Both the position numbers and the translations under genes were made by a program. Below are positions 48,000-60,005 of a DNA stretch of 64,000 nt, piece after piece (the stretch's first letter is position 1; every line of letters starts with the position of its first letter). Location of the stretch: the NCBI GenBank assembly GCA_950295325.1, contig OX485808.1, positions 5,334,501 to 5,398,500 on the forward strand, given 5' to 3'. The DNA is from Polytrichum commune. Its lineage: Eukaryota; Streptophyta; Polytrichopsida; Polytrichales; Polytrichaceae. The notes beneath the pieces are model-generated. The model was not told the origin of the DNA, did not search any database, and saw only the letters and a list, made by a program, of their open reading frames with translations.

Positions 48000-48480
48000 T
48001 AGTCTAATAAGGCATAGTCAAATGTTACGCAGTCTAAAAAACATGGTGTACATTAGACTATGGGCTGGGTATGCACATTAGACTATGCTTTTGAACTTTA
48101 CATTAGACTATAGTTAGTCAATAAAACATTGATACATTAGACTACATGTAGTCGCAAGTAACAAAGTACATTAGACTACATGTAGTCACAAGTAACAAAA
48201 TACATTAGACTACGGGTAGTCAAAACACATAGAGACATTATACTATGGGTAGTTAATAAAACATACATAAGTAGACTATGGATGGTCAAATAAACTACCG
48301 TGATGATTCATCTTGACAAACATTCTGAGACATAATAGACTACTCCTAGTCAATAAAACATAGTTTGTTGTGGCGTTGTTGACTACTTGGTGTATAGTGA
48401 TTGACTATATTATGGTAGGGTTTATTAGTCAATAAGAACATGACTTATATGGTTAATTGACTATTATTTGTGTACGATAT
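48000..48480. repeat. Subterminal motif array of the CACTA element
   Basis: ACATTAGACTA-type motifs recur about every 25-45 bp, paired with (T)AGTC in inverted orientation. The clearest copies are the palindromes GACTACATGTAGTC at 48140 and 48175. Matching GACTATG...AGTCAAT motifs recur at 53150-53400 near the right end. Such repeats are the binding sites of the small CACTA protein in maize En/Spm; that role here is by analogy. Confidence 0.7.
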
Positions 48481-49317
48481 ATGATGTTGGGCATAATTGA
48501 CTAGTCGTTTGTCTACTTGGAGTGCAAAGAACTTCAACATCACAACATCTTACAGTAAAAAAGGAACATATTGCACTGGGTTCTTTTGCAAATTGACTAA
48601 GAAAAGATGGCAAGTTGTGTCTTTTAAACCAATCAAACACATTCATAAGACTGAAATTAGTCTCCATTAGAGTCAATAAAACTTGCAACATGAGGCTAGA
48701 TAGACAAAAAAAGGTATGTGGACCTTTACTATATATGAAGTCATGACAGTCTACAATGAGTTCCCTAATCCACCAAGAAGAACCAGATCCTCTTTCTCCA
48801 CAAAATTGGTGCAAATTGAGAGTCCTTCATCCGTACTTGTGGAGGATTCCCCGCAAGATTTGGATATTGTAACTTCGCATCTTGCGCCTACACTTTGTTT
48901 ACCAAAACACTAAAACATCCCTCTGGAATTTCATCTCCGTTGTAGTTGTCACCTGGACAACCTGCAATTTGTCCTTGAGCAACTAAACTAAAATTCGGAT
49001 CCATTATATCCACACCTACACATCCCTTCCACTGCATACATCCACAAACAAATCACATGTTAGTTTCAAGTGAACATTCTCTTCTAATGTATTTGAGCAA
49101 TTGGTATTCAAACACTCGAAACAACCCAGCTGATTCTCTTTCTGCCTGTCTCTCAAACTAGAAGACAAACATCAATATGAATTAGCACGGCCAGGAATAC
49201 AAAGTATACAAAAGTATATGGGTTTATGTAGAGAGCCTCCCATTCTAAGAATCCTAGAGGAAAAATGGCACCTAACAAAAGAAAATCACATGTGGATCAC
49301 ATTTGGAATGATTTTTG

Positions 49318-49465
49318 CTCTTGCCTCAAACCCTTGCCTACTCTTGCTTCAAACCCTTGCCTGCTCTTGCTTCAAACCCTTGCCTGCTCTTGCTTCAAAC
49401 CCTTGCCTGCTCTTGCTTCAAACCCTTGCCTGCTCTTGCTTCAAACCCTTGCCTGCCTTGCCTGA
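49318..49465. repeat. 23-bp tandem repeat inside the CACTA element
   Basis: CAAACCCTTGCCTGCTCTTGC plus TT recurs at 49327, 49350, 49373, 49396, 49419 and 49442, exactly 23 bp apart. Related CAAACCCTTGTCT and ACCACTTAGAAACCTTGTCT repeats continue degenerately to about 49860. The period is not a multiple of three, so the open frames seen across it are not protein-coding. Confidence 0.85.
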
Positions 49466-50378
49466 TTGTATGTTCAACTCTTGTTTGAGATGATTTCTGG
49501 TTTGTCTTGTTGAAACCCACAATCTAAAACCCTTAGAACTACCACTTAGAAACCTTGTCTCAAACCCTTGCTCAAACCCTTGTCTCAAACCACTTCAGAT
49601 CTCAAACCCTTGTCTGAAACTCTCAAACTACCACTTAGAAACCTTGTCTCAAACCCTTGCTCAAACCCTTGTCTCAAACCCTTGCTTGCTTGAGATGATT
49701 TCTGATGATGTCTCAAACCCTTGTCTAAAACCCTTAGACTCAAACCCTTGCTTGCTTGAGATGATTTCTGAGATGATTTCTGCTATCTTGTTGAAATTCA
49801 AACCCTTGTCTGAAATCCTCAAACTACCACTTAGAAACCTTCAGTAGGAAACCCTCACTTACAAACTCTCACTAGGAAACCCACAATTGTCCACCCTTAC
49901 TGTTCCTCACTGCATTCTTGGATTCTTGCATTCCTCAATTCTTGCATCCGATTCTTGCATTCCTTGCTTCACTTGCTTCACTTGCAATACATCTTGCATT
50001 TTTTGCTTCACTTGCAATACATCCTTGCATTCCTTGTTCCACTTGTTTCACTGGCCTTTCCCACCTCCATAGAACCATGTTTCCGCCTTTTTTTTAAACG
50101 TTCAAATTCTAAATGCCCTATGTAGTCAATAAGTTACCTTTTGACTCACAATATGTGACATCCAGTCAATAAAAAAATATTTATAAGCACCTCTGTGACT
50201 TATGTAGTCAATTAAGCACCTATTGACTAACCTTAGTGTACATGGCAAAGACCTATGTATTGCAATATCCTACATGGTAAATAGTGTTTTAATTAATTTT
50301 GTGACATACTAATATGTATATTAGCATAATGTATCAATATAATTATTATGGTATTATCTAATAATTGTTACAGCAAAC

Positions 50379-52948
50379 ATGGTGGAAGGGGAACTTGATC
50401 CCAACACCATGGAGGCTGCCCTTTGTGCTAGAGAAGAACTACAAGCAAATCGTCTTAAGCTGCATGAATATCGTTGTCCATGCAACAAATGTCATGGTTC
50501 TCAAGTGCTAAACCGAACGACGATACGAGCACATCTCCGAAAGTTCAAGCGTGACGAATTCTTCACACAATCAATTCTGGTGAGTTTTTATTTATTCATG
50601 CAATGTTGATAGTTGGATCAATTTCATTATTTGCAACATAATGTAGATAACATGGACATCAAAGCTTGATGTTTTATATTTATGTATGGTGTAGGATAAA
50701 CAACGCCCACAAGTGAAAAAATCAATGAGCTTGGCATTAAAGGCTTTCCTGAGGGAAGGCTTTCCCAAGCAAGAAATGTCAGCTTCATTTGTGCCTAAGG
50801 CCATAACCCAATTGGTCAATTTTGACGTGGGGAAGAACTATGGCCAATGGCCTACTCTACCAATCCCACGGATGACCCCCTTCACATGGTGGAACCGTCA
50901 ATGGGAAATTAGAATATCCACATTTCCGTACATGGGTTGGGGTCTATTTACACTTCAAAATTTGGAAGCAGAAGAAGAACTGATTTCATTTACGGGGCCT
51001 TGTTACACCACCAACCAATACAAGAAGATGCAATGTTATTTTCCAAGAGTAAAATGCTATGCATTGAATGCGGAAAAAACATTTTACATTGATGGGGATG
51101 TGGAAAAAGACAATGTTGCAGGCTATATCAATAGCTCTATTGATAGGCGTGAGGAGATTGAGAATGTCATTTGGAAATATTATGATGTGGATCCTGGACC
51201 ATGGAACAAGAAAGAATGGGGATATGTAATGACTAGGTCAACTAGGCCTATCAAAGCAGGAGAATAACTATTTGCATACTATAAAGTAAATTTTTGAGAC
51301 TTTGAGGTTAGCAATGGACCAAATAACCATTTTTTACTATAAATTTCAAAACATTTTATTTTTGTCTTGGTTGACTTGAGAACTTTACACTTTATTATTT
51401 AATTTCAAAATTTGGCAGAGACCGGATCCCGAGTTGGCGCCATTGGGTTGTGATCCTTATTCATTGTCAAATTGTGAATATCCTCATACATTGGGTCGTC
51501 ATGGCAATCGAATTCAAGCACCTTGTACATGTTCATTCAATGAAAGCATAGATCCTGAAACTAAGTTGCATCGCATGTGTAATGAAGCATTTATCCGCTA
51601 TGACGAAGTCCATGGAAATAGCTCACGCGAAGATGACATCCCTGATGAGGTGGAAAATGATGAGGATGGGCATACATTGGACTCAGGAGATCCTGTGGTG
51701 GACCCCAATTTGGATGAATTACTTAAGTGGGCTAACATTCCTTTATATCCAGGGAGTAAAGTGAAGCTCTTATAGGCTGTGTTGCTTATTCTTAATACAT
51801 GCACAGTGCATGGTACTACGAATGGCCATGTAGATGAGTTATTAACTCTCCTTTCTGAGGATATATTGGAGCCGGGCAATTTGTTGCCGAAATCAAGATA
51901 TGAAGCCAAAAAATTTCTAAGAAACCTTGGATTGTCCTATGACTCTATACACGCTTGCGAAAATGGATGCATATTGTATCGTGGGGAGCACAAGTATCTT
52001 GACAAATGCTCAAAGTGCGATTGCAGCCGATATGTGAAAGGGTCGTCCACAGTCCCGCGAAAAGTACTTCGCCACTTCCCTTTGATCCCAAGACTTAAAC
52101 GAATGTACCGTTGCAAATCCATAGCTGGGTTTATGCAACATCATGCACATAATCGACCAAAAGATACAGGATCTCTTGAAACAAGTGCAGAAAATGAGAA
52201 TTTGGTGCGATCGGTAGCAGATTCCAAGGCTTGGAAACACATTGACAGTATGTGGCTGGATTTTGCTGTTGAGACCCGTAACATACGATTGGGTCTAGCT
52301 ACAGACGGGATGAACCCATTTGGTGATTTCAACTTGAAACATTCTACATGGCCAGTGGTACTTTTAAACTATAATCTACCTCCATGGCTTGTGACAAAAA
52401 GATTTTTCGTCATGTTGGCTCTCATCATTCCTGGGAAAGATGCGGTTAAGGATCATAACTTTGATGTTTATTTAGCACCTGTCATTGAAGAATTTCTCCA
52501 GCTATGGCAAGGAGTGTGGACATATGATGTTGCTGCAATTAATGGTAACCATCGCTTCTTGCTGCGAGCTGTTTTGATGTGGACCATACATGATTTCCCA
52601 GCCCTAGGTCTTGTTTCAGGGTGTGTAACCAAGGGTTACAAGGCTTGTCCAAATTGCGGGCCAAATACAATTGCAAGGTACTCGAAACCTATGCGGAAAA
52701 TGATCTATACCGGTCATAGACGCCTACTCGCTCGCCCACATCCTTACTGAAAAAAGAAAAGCTGGTTCAATGGCAAGATAGAAAAAAGGACAAAACCACG
52801 AGCACTCTTGACAGACGAGATTATAAAAAATGCTACAGAGCGGGATGAATGGATTGCTAAAGGGGGAAAACCTGGAGCCATAAATGACCCTGTACACTTA
52901 GAGGACAATTCAGATTACCTTGGAATTTCATCTTCAGATGAAGAATGA
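50379..52948 (+). pseudogene. CACTA transposase with an in-frame SET-domain exon, degenerate
   Basis: Exons 50379-50579, 50695-51285 and 51419-52948 join in phase 0. Exon 1 has the transposase-associated zinc-binding motif CPCNKCHG...RAHLRK. Exon 2 is a SET-like domain: MGWGLFTLQNL (SAM-binding GxG), YIDGD, AGYINSS (equivalent of the NHS motif) and RPIKAGE followed by LFAYY. Exon 3 has Transposase_21: LATDGMNPFGDFN, STWPVVLLNYNLPPWL, VWTYDVAAINGNHRF and ACPNC. Stops: TAA within AGE-LFAYY (51265), TAG at 51773-51775 and TGA at 52748-52750; each could come from a C-to-T change. The C-terminal part of a full CACTA transposase is missing. The SET exon has its own clean splice sites, so a chimeric SET-transposase mRNA was once made. 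Its original histone- or other protein-methyl-transfer role is inference. Confidence 0.78.
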
Positions 52949-53434
52949 ATTTCATACCGGCTTGTGTATCTCATACGTACAAAGTAGTTATTACAAGGTG
53001 CACATAGCCATGCTTCTAATTCAATTTGTATTTGATATGCCCAAACTTTATGTAGGATCATGTGCCATGCATGCATACAAATTATTGAGTAAAAAAAACA
53101 ACATATGCAATAGATAGGTTGCTTGCTACCAATAATGTATGAACCCTCAAGTTTTTAAGACTGTAGTTAGTCTAAATGTGTGATTGGGTCTTGAGTCAAA
53201 AAAACATATTCAATGCATAGTTTGCTCGCTCCCAATAATGTATGCCTCCTCTGACTTTGTGGACTATGTTTAGTCAATAAGTGCGATTGGATTGTTGAGT
53301 CAAAAAAACCAAGGGTGATTTGGGACTATGGTCAGTCACAAAAACCACCCTGACTATGAGGTCGGGCTGCCTCAGTTAAATAAACATGGATAGTCAATTG
53401 TGCCGAGACATTAAGCCATGTTTTTGTAGTAGTA

Positions 53435-53460
53435 ATTTTTCATATTCATGATATAAATAA

Positions 53461-53492
<32 letters not shown>

Positions 53493-55326
53493 CTTTAGAG
53501 ACCTAGAATATGTTTCTCTTCGCAAGAAAAATAATTCCTTGCAATTATTCCTCCTAAACAGATGTAAACTCTCTTAATTAAACAGTTATAGATGCCTCAA
53601 CCTTAGCGTAAGTCCTTAATGATAATTGACTTAGGTTGTACAAGTATTGTGGTCTTTTGTATGATGATACCAGGCCCACCAAACCTGAATACCGTAAGTA
53701 ATACAAGAATATCTTCTCGTTAGATGGGTTCTATCATATAATTAATGATACCATGGATTCACCTACATACCATACTTCTAACCTTCACTCTTTGTGTGTG
53801 CAAGTGGAACCTAACGTAAACCTAATGTAAGTAGGTGCTAAGATGACACAAACCAATACTTCAGCTAGGATTATATTAACAATTTCCGGTTACAGAAGGT
53901 CTTTTGAATAATTATTCGCCCAGGCGGTAGGATAGACCAATAGATGAGCTCCATGGACGAGTTTCTGTCGTGGAGAACAAGTAATCATGGATGAATGAAG
54001 GTGGGATGGGGGGGATGAATGAAGGGGCGAGGACATTGTTAGTTGAGGCTCGAGCTCTGTGTATTATATCAAGGCCATACCATTAATGATACCATGGATA
54101 CACTTGCATACCAAATTCTACTGTTGACTCTTGCATGTGCAAGTGGGGAAACCTAACATAGGTTAGCAAGGATAATTAACTTGGGTGCACAAAAATCTTG
54201 TGTCTCGTGATACTAGACCACTCATTGATTTGATTTTATTTTATTCAAGATGTTTTTCAAGACAAAATGCTTTATTATCATATGTGACTTTTGACTTAGA
54301 TTATTTGTGCCATTTTGGATGGATTAATCATACAAACCACAAGTTTGTATGAAACTTAAGGTCTTATATGGTCCCAAATGCATTTAGGGGCTAAGTTCTT
54401 TTCTACAACTAATCATACCATGCATTCACTTGTAGACCAATTCAATAGCATATGCAAGTGGAGAAACCTAAGGTTGAGGCATCCATAGTTGACCATGTCC
54501 ATTTAACTGCTCACTAGACTACCTACAATTCTATCTTAGATGAGATTTATCAAGGTTCATGCAAACGGAGTTAAGGTTTATGTGGTGGCAACTTTGTGTT
54601 CACTGAGAAACCAAAGTAGATGGCGGTATGAGTATGAATGTTATCAGCTACTTCCATTTGTAGCAATTTCTAGCAATTTCCATACTCATGATTTTATTTT
54701 TATTTTATTTTTAAAAAATCATTCTTCTTAGAAACTCAGAATATGATTCTCTTCGCAAGAAGAATAATTCCCCGCAATTACTCCTCCTAAACAAATAACA
54801 CTATATTCGTTAAATTGAGACTTTCTCTAGTCTCAAATTAATATATGGATCAAAGAACTTGAAGAGGCCCGAAACTATATTGTCAACAATCTCAATTATA
54901 TTATATGTTCTAATATCCCAAATCTATGATGTGCGGACATAAGCACATATGGTAGAGCACTTGACACCAACTTCATCAACAAAAACACATTGGGTAGAGC
55001 ACTCCAAACAAGTTTCACCCACAAAGCATATAAAATATTTTCTATTATTAGCATGCTCAATAGAATATAGACATTGCAACATACAAAGTGCCTGTAATAA
55101 ATGCATATTTTTTCATTCGACAATATAGTCCCAAACATAATAATAAGATGAACTTCATGTTTTTTTGAAATATAGTAAATGGATATTCATCCAACTCCAA
55201 ACAATATAGTATTCGTAAGTTCTACCCAAACTCTGCCCCAATTTTGAAGAGCACACATATAAGTAATTTATATTGCTATAATTACGTATTAAACTATAAT
55301 CATGCTAACACAATCCTACCAACTTC
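53435..55326. other. Spacer with an AT microsatellite and old direct repeats
   Basis: An (AT)n run lies at about 53460-53492. A segment with TCTCTTCGCAAGAAAAATAA and GCAATTATTCCTCCTAAACA at 53510-53565 recurs at 54735-54790. Text around GCAAGTGGAACCTAA (about 53800), GCAAGTGGGGAAACCTAA (54139) and GCAAGTGGAGAAACCTAA (54455) repeats degenerately. No gene is recognised. Confidence 0.45.
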
Positions 55327-58300
55327 TCATTCAACGTGGGTTGCTTCTTGTGCAATCCGAGCAAGGTTGTCTTTTGCAAAAGTTATGTACTTTTGAGGGA
55401 TGGACACTGATCCACTATGGTTTTTCCGTGGTTTCCATGCTATGAATATGGAATCTGTATCTACCCAAGATGGACCGTGCTCAGAATCCACCTTCCACCG
55501 AAAGTTAGGGTTTGTATCCCAGCCTGTATAATGCCGAATCACATCTTCATTCTTTGCTGTCGGTTGATAGTACTCCACTTGTATTTGTCGAAAATGAGGG
55601 CTGGAAGTTACAAAATTGGGTTTGGACAAAGCTCTTGCCACCCACACTGGCTTCGCATATGTCTCGTCTCCAGGACGCAAAATGAGCATATAACCTTCAT
55701 GACAATCCACTGCAATGCGGAAAGATGGTGGGGGACGACTACTAGCAGGCCCCACGTAATGGTCGTCCACATCAAACTCCTCTCGAACCTCTCCATTTCC
55801 CAAAAGACTAGGCTCCGAAGCTTGTACATCGACTCGTGTTTGTGGCCAAAATCCATGCCTCAAAGTATGAGGGCTATCTTGGTGGAGGTCTGCCAAGGCG
55901 GCACGAACACGTGTCCAATAATGTATCCAACTCCCATAACGATGCCAACATGATCCGCCAACATCCGCTATTTTCAAACTCTCCCAATATTGTATGAAGC
56001 CTGATATACCTTTCAAAATATCCTCTAAATTCTTCATGGCTATTGGCTTGCAAGGCCTAGGCTCCCCATCCGGTAACATGGTCTTTCCATCCGCATCCAC
56101 GCGCCACACAAGAAGACCCTCCGGCGGGCTCCAATCTTGTGTCGTGCACAACAACTTGTATTGCATGGCCGGGATACCATCGTCACGCATATAGAAGCGG
56201 AATTGTTGTGCCTTCGTATGCCCGATCAATCGGTGAGCTCCACTTCGAATATAAGGTTCTATAAATGCCTTGAAGTCTGGCACCTCCTCAATCATATGGG
56301 GGATGACAGGAACATTATCCAAATCCATGTACGACTTCATCAATAACGGGATTGTAGGAAAATCCTCCTCCCGCAACTTCATGCTCCACCGCCCAAAAGA
56401 TGCATCAATATCATCGTGCGTGTGGCCTACCAATAGGAAGGACACAAAAACCTCCTTGAAAATGCCTTTCCCAACCAACAACGACCAATATGCAAATACA
56501 TATCTACTTTTATTGTCTTTGGCACAATTGTCCAATTGGACACGCAAAGTGGGAGGCAACTTCTTGGCAATCACGGGTTCATTGGGTGGCTCTGGCAACG
56601 AATGGAAGCATACATCTTTTCCATCCAACACTACTTCATATAGAGGTGTTGAACCCGTGTTTTCAAATAACAATCCTGAAGAATAGGCTGGCGGTTTCTC
56701 TAAATCACGTAAAAGCCTTGCAAATGACCCTATCGTGTGGTTTGAATCTGCTGGATACAAATCAAGAGCATAATGAGCAAACTTGACATCACCGTGTCCA
56801 TGTGCAATCATTCCTGCAATGCCAACCCAACGTGATTAGATATAACTAAACCATTTTGAGTGAATCCATGTTCTCAAGTACATCACGGAATAAAAAAACC
56901 ACAACATTTAGGGTATGTCATGACATTGTTTCAAAGTTCACCTGTAACCGATACAGGCAATTTAAAAAACCCATCCGTGGCCTTGATTCGATTTGCAAAA
57001 CATGGGGAGGTTGTTTTGGCATGGTCCATTTTGTCATGGATGACCGTAAGAACCTCCAAGGGCCTAGAGATGGACAAAGCTCTATTTGTGTAGTAATCAT
57101 TACGGTGTGCCTCTTGCATGTTTACGTGCTTGAAATAGTTCAATTGATGCGCTGCATATGACTCGGTACCCATCGTGTGTGCATCCCGGAGGCGCTTCAA
57201 CTTCTCGCAATTATAGCACCTGGCAAATTTGTCCCCTCGTCTTTTTGTAATGTATTCGCTAAAGTTTTGTTTCTTGATTGCACTCAATTTTGACAATGAA
57301 ATCGGCTCCAACCCAATCTTCTCGCCAACTGCATTCACGTCCAACAATATGTCTTTCCATTTTGTGCCTGTGGGAAGAACTTTCTCCACAACCTTTTCAC
57401 CGGTTGTGAGTGTGCGTGTTTTGTGCGGCATTGCATCGGCAAAGGGGACAATGATGGTTGCTAGAGTGGCCGTTGTTTGCCTTGTTGTTTCCCTAGGCTT
57501 CTTTAAACCCACGTTACCATGGTGACGGGACCGGCGACCTTTTTTGGCATGAGCAACTTGTCTATAAAAGTCCGCTTTCGACACACCGTGAATGGTGTAC
57601 CATGCCTTACAACACACGTCTATGCTTTCAATGGTGATGACCTTGCGACCCGTCCCATTCACATGTATCGCCCTATGGACATCAAGTTTTCTTGTGGATC
57701 TTAGACGGAAATCACCAAGCCACATTTCTTCGCGGATGGCCTTCAATTTATCCCTTGGAAACAATTGGCAACAACAATGCACACAACAATCCTTTGTGGC
57801 AACTTCTCTAATGGACTCCTCCCCGAGCAACCTTTGACGTTTACAATCAGTTGCAGACGGAGCAGGACGTGCCAATGTATCGTACTTTCTTTGACCCTTG
57901 CGCGGCCGCATGTTTGATTGCACCTCCTTTTCGTTTTGCATGTGTCGTTGCTCATGTTCACGCAAGCTATCAATTGTGACATTCCTCAATGGCCACCTGC
58001 GGAGGGAGAACCTATGAGTGGGATCCACCTCGGAATGAACGACCGATTCCAATATGACAACCCCAACGTCCTCGGTGCCAAGCGGGTTTTCATCAATGCA
58101 ATCTTGCGGATGGGTGTTACGGCAAATCCCCTCCGCCACAACAACTCCACTATCGTTAAGAAGTATCACCTCCAAATTCACCCACGAAGCCCTTGAAAGT
58201 CCCGTACATTCAACAATGGGACACTGCGGTACGGAAGACGAAGGTAAATCCAAATGATCTTCATCCGCACTGTCAGCCATAGAAGCCTCCCCGACAATGT

Positions 58301-58379
58301 CTAGGTCATCATTAGATGCACATGGCCAAGTGGCCATGTCATCAGATGACCAATCCCCTATTTCACTAAACCCATCCAT
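55327..58379 (-). CDS. DUF7869-type transposable-element gene, copy 2, fully open (974 aa)
   Basis: Two exons (58379-56942 and 56813-55327) with a 128-bp GT-AG intron at the same position as in copy 1 (SVTG|MIAHG). The joined frame is 975 codons including the stop, with no defect. The start is chosen because GTAGGCAG, a 3' splice site, lies one base upstream of this ATG. Residues 1-60 are acidic. Cys clusters lie at about 198-204 (CCVHCCCQLF) and 255-257 (VCCKAW), then CYNCEKLKRLRDAH. The C-terminal exon has GHGDVKFAHYALDLYP, QLDNCAKDNKSR (Asp about 574) and VGHTHDDIDASFGRW (about 609-623), spaced acidic residues compatible with a DDE nuclease. It would act in the nucleus on element DNA. The fold and catalytic role are inferred. 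The upstream DNA is the 79-bp palindrome array at 58560. Confidence 0.82.
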
Positions 58380-58559
58380 TCTGCCTACACACATGAACAT
58401 TGAACATTGTCAAAAAACCACAAAAATTGTAGGTTCAAATCGAAGAACACAAAAACCATCTTATATAAACAAAATTGCAAATACTCAGTGCTCATACAAG
58501 TTCATATGACTACTATGCCATTGGGTTTGTAAAGGTTTCGGGTGGCCAGTGGACACACT

Positions 58560-60005
58560 GTCATCCAAATCCCATCCACACTTAGAGGCTGGGTTTGGGT
58601 CGAGCGACCCAAACCTTTTGGGAGGATGGGTTCAGGCTCAATACAGAGAGCACCCACATTTAGGGGGCTGGGTTTGGGTCGAGCGACCCAAACCTTTTGG
58701 CAGGATGGGTTTAGGGTCACGACAGGGAGCACCCATACTTAGGGGGCTGGATTTGGGTCAAGCGACCCAAACCTTTTGGCAGGATGGGTTTAGGGTCACG
58801 ACAGGGAGCACCCATACTTAGGGGGCAGGGTTTGGGTCGAGCGACCCAAACCTTTTGGCAAGATGGGTTTAGGGTCACGACAAGGAGCACCCATACTTAG
58901 GGGGCTGGGTTTGGGTCGAGCGACCCAAACCTTTTGGCAGGATGGGTTTAGGGTCACTACAGAGAGCACCCACACTTAGGGGGCTGGGTTTGGGTCGAGC
59001 GACCCAAACCTTTTGGTAGGATGGGTCTCGGGGGGGGGGGGGCACTGGCGAAAAACGTAGGAACTACGTGCGATAAAATATAGGGTCTTGTATAAAAATT
59101 TGGCGTAAAATTTGTAAAATTATTAGATGTAGTATAGGGTGTTCTGGGATTGTAAAACATGATTATATGTAATATAGCATTTGACAAAACATGATTAAAT
59201 TACCTAAGTGGTACATATAAAATAGCATGGAGAAAAAATGATAGTTTCAAAAATTAAATACTTTGCCACCAAAATATAAAACCGGCCCCACTTTAGACCT
59301 TTCAAAAATTGCATAAATGAAAAAAAATGCCGGCTAATTGCCTAAATACATTAGGAAATGGGGGCTATCAACCGATAAAATTTGCACTCTCTAGGCCCAC
59401 TCTCGGGTAAAAATTGAAAAATCTGAGCTACCTCCAGAAAGCTCGGCATTCAGCACGTGGCATTCAGCCATTTCCTCTACAGAACTCCCTGGACTCTGCT
59501 CCCGCCCTCTCTCACCCCCGCCTCCATCAACCCTAGTTGGCAGACCTCAACTTGGTGCAAGAGTGGCACTCTGCTTCTCTGAGGCCCTGGAACAATTGGA
59601 GGATTCGGCTTCCAAACAATCGAAAACAATCAAGCAATCACCACCGGAAGCCTGGACATATAAGTAATATAGGGTATCATAAAATCAACCATCCAAGAAT
59701 TTATAATTACCAATAGGGTGCAAATAATTACAACAATTTACCATTATTTCAAAAATTAGCATCCCTTATAATCCTTTCTCATAGGTAAATAGCCCCCATT
59801 TTAATAGGTCATTATCGCAGGTGTATGCAAAATATACAAGGGAGTGCCCCCCCCGAGGGATGGGTTCAGGCTCACAACAGTGAGCACCCACACTATAGGG
59901 CTGGGTTTGGGTCGATCGACCCAAACCTTGAGGCAGGATGGGTTCAGGCTCACAACAGAGAGCACCCACACTGTAAGGCTGGGTTTGGGTCGACCGACCC
60001 AAACA
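58560..60005. repeat. Palindrome array C: TTTGGGTCGNNCGACCCAAA in 79-bp units
   Basis: Palindromes begin at 58594, 58673, 58752, 58831, 58910 and 58989, exactly 79 bp apart, then at 59906 and 59984. The unit also contains AGGATGGGTT(C/T)AGG and GGGAGCACCCA. Centres are AG in the first six, AT and AC in the last two. An 831-bp hAT-like element at 59027-59857 splits the array; removing it and one 8-bp duplication leaves a 78-bp spacing. The array lies upstream of the leftward gene at 58379. Confidence 0.93.
59027..59857. mobile_element. hAT-like element with poly-G/poly-C ends (831 bp), inside array C
   Basis: The element starts CTCGGGGGGGGGGGGGCACT and ends GGAGTGCCCCCCCCGAG. An exact 8-bp duplication GGATGGGT flanks it (59019-59026 and 59858-59865). 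The site falls within the array unit, so the pre-insertion sequence is known and confirms the boundaries. No transposase frame is present. Internal ATATAGGGT motifs are shared with the 337-bp relative at 38761. Confidence 0.9.

Larger units (their letters stand above)
47904..53434. mobile_element. CACTA (En/Spm) transposon, 5531 bp, complete ends
   Basis: The left end CACTACTACAAAAACATGGC is matched at the right end by the reverse complement, except that the terminal C is mutated (right end ...TTTTTGTAGTAGTA). ATT lies immediately outside both ends (47901-47903, 53435-53437), the 3-bp duplication expected for CACTA elements. Subterminal TAGTC/GACTA motifs are dense at both ends. It carries a three-exon transposase gene at 50379-52948 with an included SET-domain exon. 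The gene has several stops and the right terminal base is changed, so it is probably immobile now. Confidence 0.9.

Noticed and set aside
49218-49493. Open frames across 49.2-49.5 kb
   Set aside because: They are produced by a 23-bp tandem repeat that changes frame every copy.
55417-55953. 178-codon plus-strand frame
   Set aside because: Antisense shadow of the second DUF7869-type gene.
58560-60005. CRISPR-like array (regular 79-bp palindromic repeats)
   Set aside because: Almost the whole unit is conserved, there are no unique spacers, and the surroundings are eukaryotic transposon genes.
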